From positions 1 through 13,405 of the forward strand of contig CAZQEU010000047.1 in NCBI GenBank assembly GCA_964592335.1: 13,405 bases of DNA, written 5' to 3'. Below are positions 1-7,658 of this stretch, piece by piece. A program made the translations under genes and the position numbers. The DNA comes from CAZKUB01 sp964592335 (GTDB lineage Archaea > Thermoplasmatota > E2 > DHVEG-1). Numbering within the stretch: the stretch's first letter is position 1; every line of letters begins with the position of its first letter. Under the pieces are notes generated by a model that was not told the origin of the DNA, did no database searches, and saw nothing but the letters and a program-made list of their open reading frames with translations.

Positions 1-55
1 TTGTTGAGGACGAAGTAAGTGATGATGATTCATATGAAGAAGTTGTTGAGGACGA
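1..55 (+). repeat. 42-bp-period direct repeat in acidic region of surface protein
   Basis: The 13-mer TTGTTGAGGACGA occurs exactly at 1-13 and again at 43-55. The 42-bp period equals 14 codons, so the repeat is in frame and encodes related VEDE/VEDD acidic segments followed by Ser-Asp runs. The array probably continues upstream of the window. It looks like a coding repeat that can change length by slippage or recombination. Confidence 0.5.
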
Positions 56-1910
56 TTCTGATGATATCCGTACAGAAAAAGATACAAAAGAGAGTGATGA
101 TGTTAAAGAAGATTCTAAAGAGAGCAGTAGTTCACAGATAGAAGATAATGAAGATACAACCACTGATATTATTGATGACTCTGATAAGGATTATTCATCT
201 GAAATTATTAAAAATGATAACCATGTAGATGATAAGGATTCTAGTGCTAAAGAAGATGATAATCAACATATTTCCAAGACCAATAATTCTAATAAAGTTG
301 TAAATAAATATAAAGATAAATTTGTAAATAAAATATTGAATGTTATTTCAAATTCTTTTAAAAAGGAAAGCAAAATTATAGATTATATCAAAAGGCAATT
401 AGATTTGGGCAATGAAGAAGGAGAATCTTCAAATCTATTAAATATGGATGAGAATAAAAATACTTATTTAGTAGGCAACGGAGTTGGTGATAACGAATCC
501 GAATTTCCAGAAAATAATGATTCAGTATATAATGGAAATTCTAATGACGAAGATATAGATCTTCCGCCTGGTTTTGGAAAAGGTGATTTAATATTTATGG
601 ACAGTAAAAAAACCAAAGGAAAACATGTTGCACCTGGTAAGGGTAATGATCATGTTGCAATATATACAGGAAACACAAATGAGAATGGTTATCATGAATT
701 TTATGAATCAGTTCCAGTAAAAGGTGTTTGGAAGACTAATACTGTAACAATTAAGAAATGGACAAACAAAACATATTTTTTTGCTGAAGTGCTTGCTGAC
801 AGTGGAACAAAAAGCCGCGCTTTACAATACATACAAGATAGAATGAATGATAAACCTAAAGATGAAAACGGATCTATAATAGAAGATAATTATCAAAGTG
901 TATACGATTGTGTTAGGGCAAATTATGATTTTGAAGATCCAAATGATAAATATAGCAATTATTTTTATTGTACTGAGTTAATCTGGGCTGCTTATATGGA
1001 TGCAAGTGGAGGAGATATAAATCTTGATTGCAATAATAACCCAAAAAACGGGGTATGGCCAAGTGAAATATTATATGATGATGATGTTGTTGTTTATAAT
1101 AAAACATTGTTTTTAGATTGCCCAGATAAGATTGAAGAAGGAAAAATTTTAAGTGTAACTTTGAGAGTTGGTGATTCAGAGGGAATTCCAATGACAGGAA
1201 ATGTTATTTTTGATGGGGCAAAATATGAGACTAACAAAATGGCAGGTTGGAGTTATGGTACAAAATTTAATGGTGGAGTAAAATTTTTGGTAAGGGATGT
1301 TAATAAAACCACTAACTTTACAATATCGGCAAATAAGGGAGATTCCCATGGTAAAGACACATATAAAAACTTCTCTAAACAAATTACTGTGATATCTAAC
1401 GAACATAATTCCAATGATGTCTATAATTATTTTGTAAATGTGGTTAATTCAAATAATGCTAATAGTAATGCAGTAAATTCAGAAGTAAGCCAAACAAGTC
1501 AGTCCTCTTCTGAAAATTCAGGTGAAGGCTCTCAGAACAGTAATAATGAACAAAGCTCACCAGAAGATAGTAATGAAGGCGGTTCGGAGCAGCCTGCATA
1601 CCTAATAAGCTGTACACCAGACGAAGGAAGTACATTGACTGTCGATGAAAATGAGTCAGTCATCTTTACAGCATATTTTTCTGGTGGCGATTCTCAATAT
1701 GAATGTGTATTTGATGTAGGTGAAACAACAGTTTATAAAACTGATTATGAGGGTAATGGATATGAACAATATGAACATGTCTACACACAAGGAGGAACAT
1801 ATGAAACGAGTATCTCGCTTAAAGACAAAGGAATCGGGCAAATTATTGATTCTTCTACTACAGCAGATGTAATTGTTACAGCAAATACTAATAGAAATAA
1901 CCCAATTTAA
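3..1910 (+). CDS. Surface protein with permuted papain-like (YiiX/NlpC-P60-like) hydrolase, Ig-like and PKD-like domains; 5' end outside window
   Basis: The reading frame is open to the left edge, so this is a 5'-truncated gene. The first internal start-like codon is a TTG at 336 with no ribosome site, and I do not take it as the start. Numbering from base 3 (635 visible residues), residues 1-110 are an Asp/Glu/Ser-rich low-complexity region. About 190-330 look like a circularly permuted papain-fold amidase: GDLIF, then DHVAIYTG with the likely catalytic His217, YESVPVKGV, and FYCTELIW with the likely nucleophile Cys323. About 369-464 are an Ig-like beta domain, 465-530 a Ser/Asn/Gln linker, and 531-628 a PKD-like domain (YEHVYTQGGTYETSISLKD). 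Many N-x-S/T sequons suit an exported glycoprotein. The signal peptide would lie upstream, and there is no C-terminal membrane anchor. The substrate is unknown; cell-wall peptide, amide or lipid-ester bonds are possible. The domain calls are by motif only. Confidence 0.75.
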   Translation, partial: VEDEVSDDDSYEEVVEDDSDDIRTEKDTKESDDVKEDSKESSSSQIEDNEDTTTDIIDDSDKDYSSEIIKNDNHVDDKDSSAKEDDNQHISKTNNSNKVVNKYKDKFVNKILNVISNSFKKESKIIDYIKRQLDLGNEEGESSNLLNMDENKNTYLVGNGVGDNESEFPENNDSVYNGNSNDEDIDLPPGFGKGDLIFMDSKKTKGKHVAPGKGNDHVAIYTGNTNENGYHEFYESVPVKGVWKTNTVTIKKWTNKTYFFAEVLADSGTKSRALQYIQDRMNDKPKDENGSIIEDNYQSVYDCVRANYDFEDPNDKYSNYFYCTELIWAAYMDASGGDINLDCNNNPKNGVWPSEILYDDDVVVYNKTLFLDCPDKIEEGKILSVTLRVGDSEGIPMTGNVIFDGAKYETNKMAGWSYGTKFNGGVKFLVRDVNKTTNFTISANKGDSHGKDTYKNFSKQITVISNEHNSNDVYNYFVNVVNSNNANSNAVNSEVSQTSQSSSENSGEGSQNSNNEQSSPEDSNEGGSEQPAYLISCTPDEGSTLTVDENESVIFTAYFSGGDSQYECVFDVGETTVYKTDYEGNGYEQYEHVYTQGGTYETSISLKDKGIGQIIDSSTTADVIVTANTNRNNPI

Positions 1911-1965
1911 AAATTTTAAAAAATATTTTTTTACATCTATTTGTATATATTTTTATTTAGTTAAA
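1911..1965 (+). terminator. T-rich archaeal-type terminator after surface protein gene
   Basis: Directly after the TAA stop are a run of seven T (1926-1932) and further T-rich tracts, without a GC-rich hairpin. Archaeal RNA polymerase commonly terminates on such U-runs. The remaining bases to about 2008 are AT-rich and hold nothing else I recognise. Confidence 0.45.
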
Positions 1966-2008
1966 AAGTTTTAGTTTTACGTTTTGATATTTTATCCCTT
2001 TTGTGTTT

Positions 2009-2429
2009 TTCCCCTGAGATTAAATATCCCTCATCATCTGTTTTCTGAAAAGAGTTCAAATAAAACATTATAATCATCAATATAGGTCTTGTTGCATAAA
2101 ATATTTCCCTTATCATCTAGTTTAATCAATTCAACACTTTGATCTGCATACTGACCATGCTTGTCCACATTCCTGGACTTACCCAACACAATATATCCGC
2201 CATCAATAGATTTTTTAATTGAATTTAGTGTAAATAATTCATTGTTATTGTAAGTCAAATTCCACATTTTAGTACCATTAATATCAACTTTAATAACCAA
2301 TAACTCTTTATTTGATATCCCTCCAATAAGATACCCATTATCACTATTCAACCTAACACTAAGCCATTTGACCGAGTAAAAAAAACTAATCTGCCATTCA
2401 AATTCTCTCCTGTTAAAGAGTGTCGACAC
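2009..2429 (-). pseudogene. Remnant of DGGY-repeat beta-propeller protein, truncated and frameshifted
   Basis: The longest open frame (2034-2429, 131 codons from a GTG) has two propeller-like repeats: SDNGYLIGG followed by LVIKVDINGTKMWNLTY, then SIDGGYIVLG followed by ELIKLDDKGNILCNKTY. Proteins with such repeats normally have six or more blades, an export signal and several hundred residues; this piece has neither end. The frame stops at a double TGA (2036-2031), but in another frame the next blade motif DDEGYLISG follows at once (about 2038-2012). That points to a small frame-shifting deletion between ELF and the DEGY motif. Upstream, a TAG stop at 2442-2444 and a palindrome overlapping the GTG mark the other broken end. 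No ribosome site precedes the GTG. It is probably a dead relic; expression as a short orphan protein cannot be excluded. Confidence 0.6.
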
Positions 2430-2431
2430 TC
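2418..2431. repeat. Perfect 14-bp palindrome GAGTGTCGACACTC
   Basis: The two halves GAGTGTC and GACACTC are exact reverse complements with no spacer. The site lies beside GC-richer sequence (CGCTCAGTTCGCT, 2431-2443) that stands out from the AT-rich surroundings. It sits at the broken 5' end of the propeller remnant and could be a recombination scar, a protein-binding site or part of a dispersed repeat. Confidence 0.5.
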
Positions 2432-2443
2432 GCTCAGTTCGCT

Positions 2444-2460
2444 AATATTTTTAAAATATT
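2444..2460 (-). terminator. Inverted repeat with A/T runs downstream of the ligase gene
   Basis: AATATTTT, a one-base spacer and AAAATATT form a perfect inverted repeat 12 bases past the minus-strand ligase stop codon. It is AT-only, so the hairpin would be weak. The position and T-tract on the transcribed strand fit a terminator for the SDR-ligase unit. Confidence 0.35.
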
Positions 2461-2471
2461 TATGAACAATT

Positions 2472-3878
2472 TTATTTAGATAAAATATCAAATCCTTCTT
2501 CAAGAGTAACGTGAGAGACAACAATAGGTGGAGGTTTACTCGAATCGATATCTTTCTTTATCTCTCTAACCTCTTTTACATTTACAGAAACATTAGAACC
2601 AACCTTATCTAAATAAGCCTGCTTTATAGCTTCAAAAATTACATCATCTGAAGGACCAACATCCCTCAAATCATCATCAATAACAATCAAAATATCAATT
2701 TCATCAATCTTCTTCTGGACAATCTGATATCTTCTAACTTTAAAAGTTTTTAATCTATGAAGAACAGGTTCAATAAAACAAAAAGCACCAGGTGGATATA
2801 TCTTACCATTTGGCAAAATAATGTTTGCTCTAACACGCCCTTCAACACCACTAATAATCTCTGTTGTTTCCAACCCACAATTACATCTTTTACTAGGATA
2901 AAGTCTTAGCCAATCATCCATACCAGTATATCTGATTATCGGTGTTCCTCTACCATAGAGACGAGTAAGAACAACTTTGCCACGCTCACCAGGTAAGACC
3001 CGATTACCGTTTTCATCAACAGATTCAATTTTAAAAAAATCAGCATTAATATGCCAATTTCCATTTGGACATTCAAATGCAATATCTGCACCTGCTTCAA
3101 CAGAAGGATATACATTAAGAAGCCTGCATTTAAAAACATCCTCAACATATCTTCTGGTGTAATCATCTAAAATTGCCCCTCCAGTCCAAAGGATTTTTGG
3201 TTTTATATTTTTTCCATATCCTTTTCTCTTTAGGAAAGATAAGTGTTGAAATATGGCTGGATATGTCATAATTATATCCGGCCTAAACTTGTTTAATTGA
3301 TCTATTAAATCAATCATTTGTGTGTTTACATCAATGTTTAAACGATTCTTAAAAGATATAATTGATTCCAGGTGTGAAGTGAAATTCTCCTGAGCAATTT
3401 TGTCTATTCTGTATTGATTAAAGTTTCCAATATGAGCAAATCTGGATTTCCTCCAATGTAAATCAAAGAATTTAAGTTCTCTAATTTGTAATATTGAAGA
3501 AAGCCCTATTGTTAAAAAATCAGTATAAATTGAAACAGGTTTCCCGGTCGTACCACCTGTACATATAACAAAACCTTTTTCTTTATTATAATCTACTGGA
3601 ACTATATTGTTAGGAAAACCTTCTATTAAATCTTTCTTGGTGATAAAAGGCAACTTTACAATATCCTCTATGCCATGTATATCATTTGGATGGATTCCTG
3701 CTTTTTTATATTTATCATGATATAAGGGTACTTTATATGCATATTTCACAATTTTTTTAAACGATTTATCCTGATATTTTTTCAACTGTTTAGGTTTTAA
3801 TCTATGTATTCTTCTAGGACCTAAAATATATTCTTTAAGAAGAGGTAGTGATATGAAAGGATTAAATAGTTGATTCAT
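2472..3878 (-). CDS. Phenylacetate-CoA ligase-like (PaaK/CapK family) adenylate-forming enzyme
   Basis: The 468-residue protein has the usual length of the PaaK/CapK branch of the adenylate-forming superfamily, which activates a carboxylic acid as acyl-AMP and usually passes it to CoA. Visible motifs are the phosphate-binding loop CTGGTTGKPV (residues 106-115), YPSVEAGAD (257-265), the nucleotide-binding region RGTPIIRYTGMDDW (310-323), and the Cys-rich segment CNCGLETTEIISGVEGR (332-348), which matches the PxCxCG...GR region of PaaK. The C-terminal lid (about 350-468) is present but its catalytic Lys is not obvious; K441/K442 are candidates. It starts at ATG, with no strong ribosome site. 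It follows the SDR gene by 65 bases on the same strand and is probably co-transcribed with it. The acid substrate cannot be told from sequence; aryl, fatty or isoprenoid acids are all possible, and CapK relatives act in surface polysaccharide or lipid synthesis. Confidence 0.85.
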   Translation of the reverse strand: MNQLFNPFISLPLLKEYILGPRRIHRLKPKQLKKYQDKSFKKIVKYAYKVPLYHDKYKKAGIHPNDIHGIEDIVKLPFITKKDLIEGFPNNIVPVDYNKEKGFVICTGGTTGKPVSIYTDFLTIGLSSILQIRELKFFDLHWRKSRFAHIGNFNQYRIDKIAQENFTSHLESIISFKNRLNIDVNTQMIDLIDQLNKFRPDIIMTYPAIFQHLSFLKRKGYGKNIKPKILWTGGAILDDYTRRYVEDVFKCRLLNVYPSVEAGADIAFECPNGNWHINADFFKIESVDENGNRVLPGERGKVVLTRLYGRGTPIIRYTGMDDWLRLYPSKRCNCGLETTEIISGVEGRVRANIILPNGKIYPPGAFCFIEPVLHRLKTFKVRRYQIVQKKIDEIDILIVIDDDLRDVGPSDDVIFEAIKQAYLDKVGSNVSVNVKEVREIKKDIDSSKPPPIVVSHVTLEEGFDILSK

Positions 3879-3921
3879 AAAGCATCAATTATACCTGGGA
3901 CAATTAAATGATTTCTCTGAT

Positions 3922-3932
3922 TCATATATACA
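3922..3932 (-). promoter_or_regulatory. Possible TATA box for the ligase gene
   Basis: On the minus strand the SDR-ligase gap reads GTATATATGAA about 45-55 bases before the ligase ATG. The spacing suits a short leader. In DNA this AT-rich the match is weak, and read-through from the SDR gene may be enough. Confidence 0.25.
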
Positions 3933-3943
3933 ACATAAAAGAA

Positions 3944-4738
3944 TTATTTCTTTTTATCATTAACAACTGGATATCCCTCTCCTTTCTGCAGTTCGATATC
4001 TATATTGTCATAGGCAGATATGGGTAATCTATCCATCGCTCTAACCATCAAAACCTGCCCTATTGGAAATTGAACCACTTTCTTTTCTTTTTTGATGCTT
4101 TCTATTATGAGTTCTGCTGCTTTATCAGCATTGATAGCACCTCTTCTATCATAATATTTTAGCATTGGAGTCTTTACTGATCCTGGTTTAATGGTTATGA
4201 AATCTACATTATATTTCTGTTTAGCTTCAGCCCTCAAACTCTCAATTAACCAACTCACTGCTGCTTTACTAGCACCATATGCCCCCCAACCTGGAACACC
4301 TCTACGATCAGGTAAAGTTGATGTTACTGCAATAGCACCTGATTTTTGAGTTTTCATAATAGGTAGGAGTTGCTCTATGAAGTAAACATATCCCAAAAAG
4401 TTAATCTCCATAGAATTCTTTATAATCTTACTGTCAAAGGTTTCAATAGGATTAGGTACTAAAATACCCGCAGTTAATATAGCAATATCTATTCTACCAA
4501 ATTTCTCTTTTGTAAATTCCACAGCTTTTTTTACATCGTCCTTATTTGAAACATCACATTTTTTATAAATACATTCTACATCATTGTTTTTTATTTTTTC
4601 TTTTATTTCTTTTAGTTTATTTTCTCTTCTTGCAAATAATGCTAATTTACATTTTTGCTTTGCAAGCTGCTTGACTATCTCTTCACCCATACCACCGGTA
4701 GCACCTGAGATTAAAACTACTTTTTCCTCAAATCTCAT
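3944..4738 (-). CDS. Short-chain dehydrogenase/reductase (SDR), classical type
   Basis: At 264 residues it has the classical SDR length and all core motifs: the Rossmann glycine loop SGATGGMG (11-18), CDV (61-63), TAG in place of NNAG (89-91), N113 on helix 4, catalytic S140 (VTSTLP), and the YGASK pair Y154 and K158. FARREN (35-40) after strand beta-2 places basic residues where the adenosine 2'-phosphate sits, suggesting NADP(H). It should oxidise an alcohol or reduce a ketone, with unknown substrate. The tail (LQKGEGYPVVNDKKK) is hydrophilic. An AGGTG ribosome site five bases before the ATG supports the start. It is the first gene of a two-gene unit with the acyl ligase, divergent from the glycosyltransferase gene. 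Confidence 0.9.
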   Translation of the reverse strand: MRFEEKVVLISGATGGMGEEIVKQLAKQKCKLALFARRENKLKEIKEKIKNNDVECIYKKCDVSNKDDVKKAVEFTKEKFGRIDIAILTAGILVPNPIETFDSKIIKNSMEINFLGYVYFIEQLLPIMKTQKSGAIAVTSTLPDRRGVPGWGAYGASKAAVSWLIESLRAEAKQKYNVDFITIKPGSVKTPMLKYYDRRGAINADKAAELIIESIKKEKKVVQFPIGQVLMVRAMDRLPISAYDNIDIELQKGEGYPVVNDKKK

Positions 4739-4743
4739 TTCAA

Positions 4744-4748
4744 CACCT
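4744..4748 (-). promoter_or_regulatory. Shine-Dalgarno site of SDR gene
   Basis: On the minus strand AGGTG lies five bases before the ATG. This is complementary to the anti-SD end of 16S rRNA and fixes the start at 4738. Confidence 0.6.
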
Positions 4749-4773
4749 ACATCTTACCAATGATACATAATAC

Positions 4774-4792
4774 AATATATGTGTTATATATT
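4774..4792. promoter_or_regulatory. Inverted repeat over SDR TATA box, candidate operator
   Basis: AATATAT and ATATATT are exact reverse complements separated by GTGTT. On the minus strand the site contains TATATAA (4784-4790), about 46-52 bases before the SDR start, which fits a TATA box with a short leader. A dyad over a TATA box is a common archaeal repressor arrangement. The arms are AT-only, so chance symmetry is possible. Confidence 0.4.
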
Positions 4793-4942
4793 CTTTTATA
4801 TTTGATTTTTGCATATATGATTTACAAATAGTTTCAAATTATAAGAGAGCAAATATGAAATATTTCTTATTTTATATCTATAAGCACTTAAAGTTTTAAA
4901 GAGATGCCAAGGCCATGTTTGAAAACAGAAAAGTATTAACGT

Positions 4943-4949
4943 ATTATAG
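4943..4949 (+). promoter_or_regulatory. Possible TATA-like element before glycosyltransferase gene
   Basis: ATTATAG lies about 31-37 bases before the ATG at 4980. A second candidate, TTTATATCTATAAG (4871-4884), would give a leader of about 70 bases. Neither can be preferred from sequence alone. The rest of the 4739-4979 gap holds no convincing gene. Confidence 0.25.
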
Positions 4950-4979
4950 AATGATAATAAATTTAAGGATTTGAAAAAG

Positions 4980-6257
4980 ATGGGTGAATCAAAAGATACT
5001 CCACTAGTAGGTTTTTTTCCGTTGTTTTATAATCTTGCTGAGACAGGTCGTGCTGTAAGCATAGCTAAACGCTATATAGAACTTGGCGGTAATGCAGTAT
5101 TTTTCAGTCATGGAGGAAAATATGAGTATTTAGCCAAAGACATTGGGTGTAGAGTCATTAGAGTCAAACCATTTTATTCAAAGGAATTTATTGATCTTCT
5201 TTGGAAATCTTCACGATTGGAGACATTTAAAAATCCTCTTTCAGAAAAAATACTTATAAAACATGTTAAAGAGGAAGTATCAGCTTTCAAGATAACAAAA
5301 GTAAAAATCATAGTATCCACAAATAGCTGGCCATGTTATCTATCTACAAAAGTTGCTAATTTGCCCCTAATTTCAGTAACACCAAAAATTCAATCTGGTT
5401 TTATTAAATACCCTGAAGATGCTGATTACTTTTTTACTCGCATAATTCCTCAGTCATTAAAACTTAAGATACTAAATTGGTATGCCCCTAAATCTAAAAT
5501 GTATGTAAGATCATTTATAAAAGTTGCAAAAAAATATAATGTTACCCATCCAACTATTTTAAATGATATAGTAAAAGGGGACTATACATTTTATACTGAT
5601 TTCATTGATTTTTTAGGTTTAGATAAACCAAATATTGAACCTAATGAATACTATGTTGGCATTATTTTCTTGGATGAACTTTTTTCTAATTATAAACAAG
5701 AGAAAATCAACGATCAGAAAGAAATTGAAAAACACCTGCAGAAACCTGGTAAGTCTATTCTTTTAACTCTTGGCAGCTCTGGTACGAAAGAACTTTTTAT
5801 TAAGATTTTAAATACTTTGGATAAGACTGATTATAATGTCGTAGCGGTACATGCTTCGATTTTTAAAGATGAAGAATTACCTAATTTTAACGATAATATT
5901 ATTCTTAGAAAATTTGTTCCTTGTATAAGAGATTTACATAAAATCAGCGATATATCCATCACTCACGGTGGACAAGGTACTGTTTATACTGCAGCCTATG
6001 CAGGTAAACCTGTTATTGGTTTTCCTATGCAATTTGAGCAACATTTGAACCTTGAGAATCTTGTTAGACATGGAACAGCAATTATAGAATCAAGAAAGTA
6101 TTTTAAAGAAGAAAAATTGTTAAAAGCAATTAATAACATTTTTGATAATTATGATTTTTATCTTAGAAATGCTCAGAAACTTGCAAGTATATTACCCGAA
6201 CCTAATGGAGATAAAAATGCAGCAAAAAAATTGTTGCATATTGTAAAAAAAGTGTAG
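4980..6257 (+). CDS. GT1-type (UGT/MGT-like) glycosyltransferase, GT-B fold
   Basis: The 425-residue protein resembles family 1 glycosyltransferases, which move a sugar from an NDP-sugar to a small acceptor or lipid. The N-terminal acceptor half starts GFFPLFYNLAETGRAVSIAKRY. The C-terminal donor half has GSSGT (265-269) and the signature SITHGGQGTVYTAAYAGKPV (326-345) followed by PMQFEQHLN (349-357), where Glu/Gln and His residues would contact the sugar nucleotide. No membrane span or signal is obvious. I place the start at the ATG at 4980 because AAGGA (4965-4969) lies ten bases before it; a TTG at 4971 would leave almost no spacing. It is divergent from the SDR gene and 93 bases before the first radical SAM gene. 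An acceptor made by the neighbouring lipid-type enzymes is plausible but unproven. Confidence 0.85.
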   Translation: MGESKDTPLVGFFPLFYNLAETGRAVSIAKRYIELGGNAVFFSHGGKYEYLAKDIGCRVIRVKPFYSKEFIDLLWKSSRLETFKNPLSEKILIKHVKEEVSAFKITKVKIIVSTNSWPCYLSTKVANLPLISVTPKIQSGFIKYPEDADYFFTRIIPQSLKLKILNWYAPKSKMYVRSFIKVAKKYNVTHPTILNDIVKGDYTFYTDFIDFLGLDKPNIEPNEYYVGIIFLDELFSNYKQEKINDQKEIEKHLQKPGKSILLTLGSSGTKELFIKILNTLDKTDYNVVAVHASIFKDEELPNFNDNIILRKFVPCIRDLHKISDISITHGGQGTVYTAAYAGKPVIGFPMQFEQHLNLENLVRHGTAIIESRKYFKEEKLLKAINNIFDNYDFYLRNAQKLASILPEPNGDKNAAKKLLHIVKKV

Positions 6258-6276
6258 AGCCCTGAGAATAAGAAAT

Positions 6277-6303
6277 ATTAATAAAGTAGTTAAACTTATT
6301 AAT
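6277..6303 (+). repeat. Imperfect inverted repeat between glycosyltransferase and radical SAM genes
   Basis: ATTAATAAAGT and ACTTATTAAT pair over a short loop with one bulged base. The site is 20 bases past the glycosyltransferase stop. It may act as a weak terminator or processing hairpin. Being AT-only, it may also be chance. Confidence 0.3.
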
Positions 6304-6314
6304 CTCGCATATCA

Positions 6315-6330
6315 GTTTATTAAAATAAAC
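6315..6330 (+). promoter_or_regulatory. Perfect 7-bp dyad upstream of first radical SAM gene
   Basis: GTTTATT and AATAAAC are exact reverse complements with spacer AA. The dyad ends 20 bases before the ATG at 6351 and just before the GGGGGT ribosome site (6335-6340). It could control translation or mark an operator for the radical SAM pair. Confidence 0.3.
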
Positions 6331-6350
6331 ATTTGGGGGTTATTATAACT

Positions 6351-7640
6351 ATGAAAATTCTGTTAATAATGCCACATCCTAACTCTAAAAGAGATTTTCT
6401 ATCTAAGATATCATATCCTTGTTTAACTCTTCAACAAATAGCAGGCATAACCCCTCTTAAACATCATGTAAGAATTATTGATGAAAGATATGAAGGTATA
6501 GATTTTAACAAAGATTATGATCTTGTAGGCATATCTTGTTTAACTTACAATTCTTATAGAGGATATGAAATTTCCAAAGTTTTTAGAAAAAAAGGAGTTC
6601 CTGTTGTGTTTGGAGGATACCATGCCTCATTAATACCTCAGGAAGTAAAAAAACATGCAGATGCTGTAGTTATAGGTGAAGCAGAATTATCATGGCCAAG
6701 ATTATTAAAGGATTTAGAAAATGGAAAACTAAAGCCATTCTACAATGCAAAAAGACTTGCTAAACCAGAGGAGATTCCTCCTGCTAGACATGATATTGGA
6801 TCATATATATTTCATGAAGCTATACAAGCATCCCGTGGATGCCCAACCGGATGTGAATTTTGTTCAATGAATCAGATTGAGGGAAAAAAATTCCGAGGCA
6901 GACCGGTTGATAACGTAATTGATGAGATGAAAAAAATTAAATCAAAAAACATTTTTTTTGCTGATGCATCATTGACTATAAATCCAAAATATTCAAAAGA
7001 ATTATTTACTGCTATGAAAGAATTAAACAAGAAAGTTAGATGCTTTGGTAATATAAATGTTCTTACTAGTGATGATGAATTTTTGAAACTATCTCGAGAA
7101 GCAGGAATAAAAATGTGGTATGTAGGTTTAGAATCTATTTCTCAAGAAAACATAAATCAAGCTGGAAAGGGAACAAATAAAGTAAAGAATTATGGTAAAG
7201 CAATTAGAAAAATAAAGGATCATGGTATAAAAGTAACTGGTTATTTTATGTTTGGATTTGATAAGGATACACCTGAAATTTTTAATAAAACCCTTCAGGC
7301 AATATATAATTGGGAATTAGATAGCGCATCATTTAGCATTTTAACGCCCTATCCTAACACTAGATTATTTGAAAGACTGGAAAAAGAAGGGCGCATAAAA
7401 AACTACGACTGGTCTAAATATAATGAAGGAAACGTAAATTATAAACCAAAAAAATTAACTGAAGAAGAATTACTTGAAGGAATTAGATTTATGAAAAATG
7501 ATTATTTTTCAGTTAAACAATCTTTAATAAGAAGTTTTAGAAGCGTTAATCAATATAATAAGAACCCGATTAATATAATAATATCATTTGTAGAGAATAT
7601 ATCACTTAAATACTTTTATAAATATAACAAAATAGATTAG
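6351..7640 (+). CDS. B12-binding-domain radical SAM protein (first of tandem pair)
   Basis: This 429-residue protein has the BchE-like layout. An N-terminal cobalamin-binding Rossmann domain (about 1-125; YDLVGISCLT, VVFGGYHASLIP, ADAVVIGEAE) is followed by a radical SAM barrel. The 4Fe-4S motif is CPTGCEFC with Cys164, Cys168 and Cys171. A C-terminal segment has the family's LTPYPNTRLFERLEKEGRI. Such enzymes use 5'-deoxyadenosyl radical chemistry, often with methylcobalamin, to methylate or rearrange unactivated carbons. The usual DxHxxG cobalamin ligand motif is replaced by DERYEG (44-49), with Arg at the His position, so the cobalamin may lack a protein His ligand or be absent. The ATG at 6351 is preferred over the TTG at 6333 because GGGGGT (6335-6340) sits ten bases before it. 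The second paralogue follows after 18 bases, surely one operon. The substrate is unknown. Confidence 0.85.
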   Translation: MKILLIMPHPNSKRDFLSKISYPCLTLQQIAGITPLKHHVRIIDERYEGIDFNKDYDLVGISCLTYNSYRGYEISKVFRKKGVPVVFGGYHASLIPQEVKKHADAVVIGEAELSWPRLLKDLENGKLKPFYNAKRLAKPEEIPPARHDIGSYIFHEAIQASRGCPTGCEFCSMNQIEGKKFRGRPVDNVIDEMKKIKSKNIFFADASLTINPKYSKELFTAMKELNKKVRCFGNINVLTSDDEFLKLSREAGIKMWYVGLESISQENINQAGKGTNKVKNYGKAIRKIKDHGIKVTGYFMFGFDKDTPEIFNKTLQAIYNWELDSASFSILTPYPNTRLFERLEKEGRIKNYDWSKYNEGNVNYKPKKLTEEELLEGIRFMKNDYFSVKQSLIRSFRSVNQYNKNPINIIISFVENISLKYFYKYNKID

Positions 7641-7658
7641 AAATAGTGTGACAAAAAT

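Noticed and set aside
913..1841. Minus-strand open frames of 61-92 codons inside the surface protein gene
   Set aside because: They are antisense to a convincing domain-bearing frame, rich in His/Phe/Ile from reversed codons, and show no motif or ribosome site.
2936..3166. Open frames on both strands inside the acyl ligase
   Set aside because: They lie within the region encoding conserved ligase motifs and are shadows of it.
4855..4940. Tiny plus-strand frames (MKYFLFYIYKHLKF and MPRPCLKTEKY) in the divergent gap
   Set aside because: They are under 15 codons, without clear ribosome sites or composition unlike random AT-rich DNA; leader peptides cannot be supported.
4971..4979. TTG at 4971 as glycosyltransferase start
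   Set aside because: It leaves no spacing from AAGGA; the ATG at 4980 is ten bases from it.
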